The translations under genes were made by a program, and so were the position numbers. This document shows positions 1 through 5,250 of a DNA stretch of 5,250 nucleotides, piece after piece. The notes below the pieces were generated by a model that was not told the origin of the DNA, ran no database searches, and saw only the letters and a program-made list of their open reading frames with translations. Within the stretch, counting starts at the first letter, position 1; the number at the start of each line of letters is the position of its first letter. This DNA comes from Flavobacteriales bacterium (lineage in GTDB: Bacteria > Bacteroidota > Bacteroidia > Flavobacteriales_D > Crocinitomicaceae), in assembly GCA_947462695.1 (NCBI GenBank), contig CANHQC010000159.1, positions 1 through 5,250 on the forward strand, written 5' to 3'.

Positions 1-15
1 GATCCAGAGGTGAAC

Positions 16-1200
16 TTATTGTTTGAAACGGTTGACTAATTCGCACGGAAATAACACCTGTACCTTTGTGCCATTTTCATCACTCGTTATATTGGGTGTG
101 GCGTCAATTTGATCCAATAAATCTCGTATAAGTTCAAATCCAGTACCTTTCGTTTGGTAGTTTTCGGGTAGACCAAAACCGTTATCTCGAACCAATAGTG
201 AGCAATACTGCTCATTTTGGCGCTTCATTTCAATCCACAATTCATTGTTCTTGCTTTCTTGAAACGCATATTTGTATGCATTTGTGAGAAGTTCATTCAG
301 TATGAGGGATAGCGGAATAGAGCAGTCAGCATGTATGCTAATATTTTCAATGGATAAATGGATCTCAACTTTTAAATTAAACCCATATGTTGAATTAATA
401 TTACTGATCAACTGAGGAATAAACGTGTTCAATTCAAGCTGATTGAAATTTTTAGAATCATAAAGAGAATGTTGTACAGTTGACAGCGTAAATACCTGAG
501 AAAGCACAGTTTGAAACAGTTCGCTATGAAAAGGGTCTTTGGCTTTTAATCCCTCTGCTTTAATTAATGCGATAATAACGGCTAAGTTGTTTTTTACCCG
601 ATGATTAATTTCAGTTATAAAAGTTGATTTTTCTTTAAGGGCTTTCTCAAGTTGGTCTCGGTATAGATTTTTTTCGTTGATCTCGAGTGTAATTGTAAGT
701 AATTGAGCCAAAGCAAGAGCGAAGTGTTGTTCATGTGACACCCAGCTATGAGGCGTGTCAATTTGTTCAAAACATACAATACCTCTAAATTTTCCTCCAG
801 ATAAAATCGGAATTTCCATCATGGATTGAATGGCATTCGGTTTTAAATAGGTATCAACAAGCTCAGCATTAAAAGGCTCGTTATATACGTTTTCGGTGAT
901 GATCAATTCGCTTCTGCGGACATGATTAAAATAAATCGGTAAAAGTTTCGCCTCTAACGGTCTTTCTGAGTAAAATGAGTCAGTTTTTCGGTTGTAGGCC
1001 TTTATGCAATTAAGTTCTGATTCATCTGCATTGATCGTCCAAATGTTTACGCGATCTACCTTTAAAAAATGAGCGCCATGGTAACAGATTTCCTTTGCAA
1101 TTCCTTGAAGATCACCCTCCCCAATCATAGCATTCTTGGAAAGTCCTTCAATGACTTCCAAATAGACAGATGAACGATTAAAGGGCCAAGAGGTGTTCAT
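16..1200 (-). CDS. Cytoplasmic GAF-domain sensor histidine kinase (HisKA_2 type)
   Basis: A 394-residue histidine kinase with no signal peptide or membrane segment, so it should sense a cytosolic cue. Residues about 15-175 form a GAF domain, with a typical C-terminal half around MEIPI (128-132) and GIVCFE (140-145) and the closing helix that ends near 173. A charged helical linker (about 174-196) leads to a HisKA_2 dimerisation domain whose phospho-acceptor is His200 in HRVKNNL. The HATPase_c domain follows: N-box NELLTNAYK (302-310), G1 box DNGFGLP (339-345) and G2 box KGTGF (351-355). All catalytic boxes look intact, so it is probably active. It should autophosphorylate and pass phosphate to a response regulator, but none lies within the window, and only 15 bases are visible downstream. 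The ATG at 1198-1200 fits the family and has a candidate promoter about 33 bases upstream. The ligand of the GAF domain cannot be predicted. Family assignment is very secure; the pathway is unknown. Confidence 0.93.
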   Translation of the reverse strand: MNTSWPFNRSSVYLEVIEGLSKNAMIGEGDLQGIAKEICYHGAHFLKVDRVNIWTINADESELNCIKAYNRKTDSFYSERPLEAKLLPIYFNHVRRSELIITENVYNEPFNAELVDTYLKPNAIQSMMEIPILSGGKFRGIVCFEQIDTPHSWVSHEQHFALALAQLLTITLEINEKNLYRDQLEKALKEKSTFITEINHRVKNNLAVIIALIKAEGLKAKDPFHSELFQTVLSQVFTLSTVQHSLYDSKNFNQLELNTFIPQLISNINSTYGFNLKVEIHLSIENISIHADCSIPLSLILNELLTNAYKYAFQESKNNELWIEMKRQNEQYCSLLVRDNGFGLPENYQTKGTGFELIRDLLDQIDATPNITSDENGTKVQVLFPCELVNRFKQ

Positions 1201-1232
1201 TTCAAAAAAACAAAATAACAGTCTAATCGATT

Positions 1233-1240
1233 CAAAGTTA
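1233..1240 (-). promoter_or_regulatory. Candidate -7 promoter element of the histidine kinase gene
   Basis: Read on the minus strand this is TAACTTTG, a full match to the Bacteroidetes housekeeping-sigma -7 consensus TAnnTTTG. It would start transcription near 1226, about 26 bases before the kinase ATG. The position 19 bases further upstream, where TTG is expected, reads TTT within an AT-rich stretch, so the -33 element is only partial. The location fits, because it sits between the terminator of the preceding operon and the kinase start. An 8-base box with two free positions can occur by chance in AT-rich DNA. Confidence 0.4.
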
Positions 1241-1267
1241 AATCATAAAACGTTGAAATAAAAGTAA

Positions 1268-1303
1268 AAAAAAGGCTGTGAACAATTGTTCACAGCCTTT
1301 TTT
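1268..1303 (-). terminator. Rho-independent terminator of the M16 peptidase operon
   Basis: A perfect 36-bp palindrome begins 24 bases after the stop codon of the non-catalytic M16 gene. The core is AGGCTGTGAACA, then ATTG-centred sequence, then the mirror arm TGTTCACAGCCT; the arms extend through flanking A and T runs. As minus-strand RNA it folds into a long stem with a short AAUU-centred loop, and a run of eight U (1273-1266) follows the GC-rich part. It should end the peptidase transcript before the histidine kinase. The symmetric A/T runs mean it could also terminate plus-strand transcripts, although no plus-strand gene approaches it. Confidence 0.9.
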
Positions 1304-1326
1304 GATATTTTCGGGATTTTTACTGC

Positions 1327-3408
1327 CTATTTAAATCCTTCAAAGTCAATTTTACCATTCAATGTAATTTGAGTTACCTTACCTGCGAATTGCATTGGAC
1401 CAAATCCAACATTTACAGTGTGCGGGAATAGTAATCCTTCAATTACCTTATAATCAGCATAGGTTGTTGTGGACTCCATGACATCCTCACCGTCTTTTCG
1501 AATGGAAACACTCTTGATTTTTAACATCGATTTTACATCGTAATAATCAAATGTTTCAGTCTCGCCATCATTAAGCTTTAAACAATAGGCGTCAGAACCA
1601 TTGATGTCCTCAATACCGATAATCTCAACTGCCATTCCTGATGTGGAATAATTCATTTCCGGAAATAAGCCAACTGACTTTTTCTTAGCCACAATTTCTT
1701 CAGCTGTCAACTCTTGTTTGCCACGCTGCATATCTGTGCTTGCTCCAGCTGACCCATCAAAATAAGATTTTTGGAAAACCATTCCTTGTCCTTCAAGTTT
1801 CTGTCCCTCACTGGCAGGTGAAATCCACACATCAGTCGATTTTAAAGGGAAAGGTATTTGTGCTGTAGACAAATCCATCTTCTTTTCAACCGATTTTACC
1901 TTTTTCATCTTTTTTGACAACTCTTTCATGGATGCTGATTGTGTCACAGCAAGAAGGTATCCTTCAATCACTTTTTCTTTCGAAATAGATGCAGGTTTAA
2001 TCGCTTTCACCTGATCGCCAAAAGCATCCAGGAGTTCAATTTTTCCGTCACCATCAAAAACCTTCAGTTTTTCAAGGATTTCCTCATTACCTACTACCAC
2101 AATGTTGCAGTTTTTGGCAGTGAAATACGTTTGAGCCATAGTTAAAATGGCTTCTTTATCAACGGCTTCTAGTCGTTTCAAATACGTTTGGTAATAGTCC
2201 TTGCTCAAGTTATTACGAATCATATTCAATGCGAATCGTGCAATGGTTTGAGGACGCTCTAATGAACGTGCAAATCCTCCAGCCATAGATGATTTCGTCA
2301 GGTTTAGCTCCTCATCAGTAACGTATTCATTCGTAATCTTATCCAATTCAAATAAGATTTGGGTAATTGCTGAATCAGTTACTTCATTTCTAAAGTTTCC
2401 TCCAATAGATAACCATGATCCATTTTCGGTTACATTAAGCGATGAATAACAACCGTAGGTGTAGGCTTTGTCTTCACGCAAGTTTTGCATTAAGCGTGTG
2501 CCAAATCCACCACCACCAAGTATGCCATTCAATACACTTAACGGAAGCTGGTTTTTATCACCGGTGCGAATGTTCATTGGAAACGAAACTTGGATAACGG
2601 ATTGAACGGCCCCAGGTTTTTTAACAAAAATGACACGGTTGCCTTTGTTGAACGATCCACTGCCAATCTGCGTTTTATATGCTTCACCACCTGTCCAAGT
2701 GGCAAAGTACTTTTCAACTAGGGATGTCGCCTGATCTTTGGTAATATCGCCAACTATAACGAGGTAACTTCCCTTAGGTGTAAACATGTTCTTGTAATAA
2801 TTCACCACGTCTTCTCGTGTAATTGACTTAAGTGTAGACTCTGTCATTACATCACCAAATGGATGACCCGGGAAATTAACTTTTCGCTCGGCATTGTCGG
2901 CCATGGTCCCAGGATCGGATTTTGCAGAGATTAAGTTTGACTCATTTTGCTTTTTGATTCGGTCGAATTCAGATTGCGGGAAACTGGCATTCATCAACAC
3001 ATCTTGCATAAGTGTTAACCCTTTCTCGACGTGTTTTGTCAAACATGAAAGCGTAAGTGAATTGCTACTTGCGTCTATCGATGCACCAATGTAATCTTTT
3101 TGATTGTCCAATTCATCTTTGCTTCTGTTCTTCGTTCCCGAAAGCAATAACGAAGCTGTCATTTCACTCAATCCCGCCTTGCTTCCTTCGATTCGTGGAT
3201 CAGATCCCATCACTAAATCGAACGACACACGCGGTAGCTTATGGTTTTCTGAAAGAATAACCGTAATGCCATTTGATGCCGTGAAAACTTCCGAATCTTT
3301 GATGTTGATTTCTGGCGCCTTGGCAGGAAGAGGCCGGATAGATCGGTCAATTTGCCCAAATATAAACAAGGGCAATGCAACTAAAATAAATGTACTTATT
3401 GATTTCAT
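1327..3408 (-). CDS. Secreted non-catalytic M16 peptidase subunit with C-terminal LolA-like domain
   Basis: A 693-residue protein of the M16 (pitrilysin/insulinase-like) family. A Sec signal peptide (about 1-18) ends in FG before Gln19. Two M16 halves follow, roughly 35-250 and 255-460. The zinc site is destroyed: where the HxxEH motif should lie (82-86) the residues are EMTAS, so this chain cannot bind zinc in the usual way. The second half keeps the glycine-rich loop GGGGFGTRL (298-306) and the Arg311/Tyr318 pair, spaced as in the substrate-binding Arg/Tyr pair of active M16 enzymes. It therefore looks like the substrate-binding partner of the catalytic subunit encoded just upstream, with only 6 bases between the genes. 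Residues about 474-693 form an extra domain that I read as resembling the LolA-like/outer-membrane lipoprotein-sorting fold, from patterns such as GIEDINGSDAYCLKL (598-612) and YYD (622-624). The ATG at 3406-3408 opens directly into the signal peptide; no clear Shine-Dalgarno sequence is seen. The M16 call is firm and the tail domain less so. Confidence 0.92.
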   Translation of the reverse strand: MKSISTFILVALPLFIFGQIDRSIRPLPAKAPEINIKDSEVFTASNGITVILSENHKLPRVSFDLVMGSDPRIEGSKAGLSEMTASLLLSGTKNRSKDELDNQKDYIGASIDASSNSLTLSCLTKHVEKGLTLMQDVLMNASFPQSEFDRIKKQNESNLISAKSDPGTMADNAERKVNFPGHPFGDVMTESTLKSITREDVVNYYKNMFTPKGSYLVIVGDITKDQATSLVEKYFATWTGGEAYKTQIGSGSFNKGNRVIFVKKPGAVQSVIQVSFPMNIRTGDKNQLPLSVLNGILGGGGFGTRLMQNLREDKAYTYGCYSSLNVTENGSWLSIGGNFRNEVTDSAITQILFELDKITNEYVTDEELNLTKSSMAGGFARSLERPQTIARFALNMIRNNLSKDYYQTYLKRLEAVDKEAILTMAQTYFTAKNCNIVVVGNEEILEKLKVFDGDGKIELLDAFGDQVKAIKPASISKEKVIEGYLLAVTQSASMKELSKKMKKVKSVEKKMDLSTAQIPFPLKSTDVWISPASEGQKLEGQGMVFQKSYFDGSAGASTDMQRGKQELTAEEIVAKKKSVGLFPEMNYSTSGMAVEIIGIEDINGSDAYCLKLNDGETETFDYYDVKSMLKIKSVSIRKDGEDVMESTTTYADYKVIEGLLFPHTVNVGFGPMQFAGKVTQITLNGKIDFEGFK

Positions 3409-3414
3409 AGTGGG

Positions 3415-4881
3415 TTATTTTTCTTTTGGCAAATAATGAAGAATCACACGATTATTTTGCGTAAAGTATTTACGCGCAACACGTTGAATATCCTCTCGTG
3501 TTACTTTTAAATACGCATCAAGTTCAGTGTTCACTCGTGAGGCTGTGCCGAAATAAACATGATTGTTAGCAAGGTTCTCTGCGATCCCAGCAATGGAGGA
3601 ATTACTTGAAACTAAGTTGTTCTCAAACTTATTTCTCACTTTATCGAATTCTTCTTGAGAAATTAATTCATTTTGAATGAGTTCGATTTGTGCATCAAAT
3701 TCGCGTTGGATACTGTCCAGACTAATTCCATTGCTCGCAATTGCTGCGAAAATCCCTGCTCCAGCATCCTCCAATCCATAATTAAAAGAGAAAGCGAACG
3801 TGGCCATTTGTTTCTTTTCAACTATCGTTTTATTGATTCGTGAACTGCTTCCTCCTGAAAGTACTTCATTCATCATTTCTAGTGCAAAGGCATCCGGATG
3901 TGTTTGCTCAGGAAACTTATACCCCATAAATAAACCAGGAAGTTGAATGTTATCGTAAACAACATCCTTAACAATTCCGTTCAATTGCTCTGTATCTTTT
4001 GTTGGACGTGGAACCACGGTTGGCTGAGCAGCGGTAGATGTGAGCAGCTTCTTAGCTGCAGGATCTTTGGTTACCATCGGATTTTTCAAGTCAAACACAG
4101 ATTTGTCAACAGCATATTTTGCTTTGAAATCAGCATCCGGTAGCGTTTCGATATCCCTGTAAAGATTAATTGCTTGACCTTTCGGTATAGAACCAAAATA
4201 CTTGTCAATCAGTTTTTTAGTTTCTGCTATGTTTAGATCTCCGGCAATCGATAACGTTGCATTTGAAGGCACGTAAAACGTTCGGTAAAAATTGACGTAA
4301 TCCGCTTCCTGCGCTGCATCCAAATGTTCCATGCTTCCAATAGGTACCCAATTGTACGGGTGTTTGGTGAACATGCGTTTGAACATCTCACTAATAAAGG
4401 AAGCATAGGGTTGGTTATCTACACGCTGACGTTTTTCTTCTTTTACCACGCTGCGCTGCGTTTCAATACCGGTATTTTCAACTTTTGCATGAAGTAAACG
4501 CTCACTTTCTAGCCATAAGCCAAGCTCAAGTTGATTGGAAGGAAGGATTTCGTAATAATACGTCCTGTCTTGAGAGGTGTTCGCGTTAAGTGTTCCTCCA
4601 TTTTTTTCCACCAATTCACTGTATTCTCCTCGACTAATATTCGCCGATCCTTCAAAAAGAAGGTGTTCAAAAAAGTGTGCGAATCCTGTTCTGTCAGGAT
4701 TTTCATTTTTTGATCCAACATGGTAAAGTATCGAGACAGCTACAATAGGCGTACTGTGCTCTTCGTGGAGAATGACGTGCAAGCCGTTTGGCAAGTCGTA
4801 TTCCACGTAATCGATCTTTTTTTGTGCTGTAAGCTGCAAAGCTACAGGCAATAAAATCGCGGTAAAGATGCTACGTTTCAT
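3415..4881 (-). CDS. Secreted catalytic M16 zinc metallopeptidase subunit
   Basis: A 488-residue M16B-type peptidase, predicted to cleave peptides or proteins in the periplasm or at the envelope. The signal peptide (1-19) ends LTA before Gln20. The inverted zinc motif HFFEH is intact at 69-73: His69 and His73 are zinc ligands and Glu72 is the catalytic base. Glu149, in VVKEEKRQ, sits 76 residues after His73, where the third ligand is expected. The second half (about 305-488) has the matching loop GGSSSRI (343-349), but the Arg/Tyr substrate-binding pair is absent: the aligned positions are about Val354 and Thr361. This complements the downstream gene, which has the pair but no zinc site, so a heterodimer is likely. 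Residues about 240-300, between the halves, appear longer than usual and are rich in Lys, Pro, Thr and Asp. It is the first gene of the pair, and the ATG at 4879-4881 leads straight into the signal peptide. The natural substrate is unknown. Confidence 0.95.
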   Translation of the reverse strand: MKRSIFTAILLPVALQLTAQKKIDYVEYDLPNGLHVILHEEHSTPIVAVSILYHVGSKNENPDRTGFAHFFEHLLFEGSANISRGEYSELVEKNGGTLNANTSQDRTYYYEILPSNQLELGLWLESERLLHAKVENTGIETQRSVVKEEKRQRVDNQPYASFISEMFKRMFTKHPYNWVPIGSMEHLDAAQEADYVNFYRTFYVPSNATLSIAGDLNIAETKKLIDKYFGSIPKGQAINLYRDIETLPDADFKAKYAVDKSVFDLKNPMVTKDPAAKKLLTSTAAQPTVVPRPTKDTEQLNGIVKDVVYDNIQLPGLFMGYKFPEQTHPDAFALEMMNEVLSGGSSSRINKTIVEKKQMATFAFSFNYGLEDAGAGIFAAIASNGISLDSIQREFDAQIELIQNELISQEEFDKVRNKFENNLVSSNSSIAGIAENLANNHVYFGTASRVNTELDAYLKVTREDIQRVARKYFTQNNRVILHYLPKEK

Positions 4882-5037
4882 TTTTAAAAAATTATACAGT
4901 TTACAAAGAAAGTCAGATTTTTCATTAAAAGGTTCATTCTGTTACAAATGGCAAAGATTCATTGATAAATGGGTTATTTTATTGTTAATGGCATGATTTG
5001 AATGTGCTGCGGTAGATTTTTATGTAAATTCGAATCA
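4882..5037. promoter_or_regulatory. Divergent intergenic region between the M16 operon and the plus-strand gene
   Basis: This 156-bp AT-rich spacer must carry the promoter of the leftward peptidase operon and probably that of the rightward gene. No convincing complete promoter was found on either strand. On the minus strand, TTTCTTTG (4911-4904) and AATCTTTG (4959-4952) each miss the TAnnTTTG box by one base. On the plus strand, TAGATTTT (5013-5020) also misses by one base and would place a start near 5027. None has a TTG at the expected 19-base spacing. No palindrome or operator-like repeat stood out. Confidence 0.45.
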
Positions 5038-5250
5038 ATGAAAAAAATCGCTCTTCTCATTGGTTTTTTACCAGCGCTTATTTCTGCTCAAACTGTTATA
5101 CCATTTGTTGATTTTAATGGTTACTTCAGAACGTTTGAAAACGATAATTTTCGTCAAATCGAATTCCAAGAAATACTTGGGTTTAAGGCAGGGGATGAGG
5201 TTGTGGCATATATTGATACGCGAGGCAATATGCGAATTTACGATGGTAAA
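5038..5250 (+). CDS. Exported protein of unknown function (N-terminal part, cut by window end)
   Basis: An open frame of 71 codons starts at ATG 5038 and has no stop before the window ends. Residues 1-17 form a clear Sec signal peptide: two lysines, a hydrophobic core from Ile4 to about Ile15, then SA before Gln18. The mature part begins TVIPFVDFNGYFRTFE (19-34) and continues through an acidic and aromatic-rich stretch ending in a GNMRIYDGK segment (63-71). Alternating hydrophobic residues suggest beta structure. It resembles uncharacterised exported proteins of Flavobacteriales as far as I recall, but I do not recognise a named family and assign no function. There is no lipobox cysteine, so it should be periplasmic or secreted rather than a lipoprotein. 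It is transcribed away from the peptidase operon, sharing its 156-bp upstream region. Coding status is well supported by the signal peptide; the remaining length is unknown. Confidence 0.8.
   Translation, partial: MKKIALLIGFLPALISAQTVIPFVDFNGYFRTFENDNFRQIEFQEILGFKAGDEVVAYIDTRGNMRIYDGK

Noticed and set aside
1275..1296. TGTGA-N8-TCACA symmetric core resembling a CRP/FNR-family site.
   Set aside because: CRP sites usually have a 6-base spacer, and the same bases form the stem of a strong terminator followed by a U run after the operon stop, which explains the symmetry.
1939..2145. A plus-strand open frame of 68 codons, with similar ones at 2894-3094, 3057-3260, 3943-4143 and 4531-4713.
   Set aside because: All are antisense to well-supported M16 coding sequence, with Phe/Ser/Cys-rich translations typical of the reverse frame and no plausible start context.
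3151..3165. Possible decay or pseudogene status of the non-catalytic M16 gene because its zinc motif is lost.
   Set aside because: The 693-codon frame is intact, the Arg/Tyr pair and glycine loop are kept, and the partner gene shows the complementary loss, so this is subunit specialisation rather than decay.
3104..3436. A 110-codon plus-strand open frame across the start of the non-catalytic M16 gene.
   Set aside because: It lies opposite the conserved signal peptide and M16 N-terminal region, and its translation shows no recognisable domain or signal, so it is an antisense shadow.
4509..4721. A 70-codon minus-strand frame overlapping the zinc-motif region of the catalytic M16 gene.
   Set aside because: It is an out-of-frame reading of the conserved peptidase sequence. 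The main frame carries the intact HFFEH motif, so this is neither a frameshift nor a second gene.
4891..4896. TATAAT on the minus strand just ahead of the catalytic M16 start, as a sigma70-type -10 box.
   Set aside because: It sits only about 10 bases from the ATG, has no matching -35 element, and Bacteroidetes promoters use a different consensus. AT-rich DNA gives such hexamers by chance.

Overview
The window reads as an ordinary piece of an AT-rich Bacteroidota chromosome, probably Flavobacteriia. This is inferred from four things: all three predicted exported proteins have a signal peptide ending just before Gln (the Bacteroidetes 'Q-rule' pattern), there are no clear Shine-Dalgarno sequences ahead of the starts, one promoter element matches the Bacteroidetes TAnnTTTG box, and an M16 peptidase carries a C-terminal domain arrangement familiar from this phylum. 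No RNA gene, CRISPR array, insertion sequence or phage gene was seen.

Layout. Positions 16-1200 (minus) encode a soluble GAF-HisKA_2-HATPase_c sensor histidine kinase with no response regulator beside it. Positions 1201-1326 hold a candidate promoter for the kinase and a perfect 36-bp palindrome that acts as the rho-independent terminator of the next operon. Positions 1327-4881 (minus) are a two-gene operon of secreted M16 (pitrilysin/insulinase-like) peptidase subunits. The upstream gene (3415-4881) has the intact HxxEH zinc site. The downstream gene (1327-3408) has lost that site but keeps the C-domain Arg/Tyr pair, and it carries an extra C-terminal LolA-like domain. A 156-bp divergent spacer (4882-5037) follows. 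A plus-strand gene for a small-signal-peptide exported protein of unknown function starts at 5038 and runs off the window end.

Working together. The two M16 proteins look like a heterodimer with a split active site, one chain supplying zinc catalysis and the other substrate binding, as described for two-subunit M16B peptidases such as SPH2681/SPH2682 of Sphingomonas. They should act in the periplasm or at the envelope. The histidine kinase is separated from them by a strong terminator and appears to be an independent transcription unit, so a regulatory link is not supported. I did not find an evidently new system. The points most worth a second look are the LolA-like fusion on the non-catalytic chain and an apparently expanded inter-domain linker in the catalytic chain.
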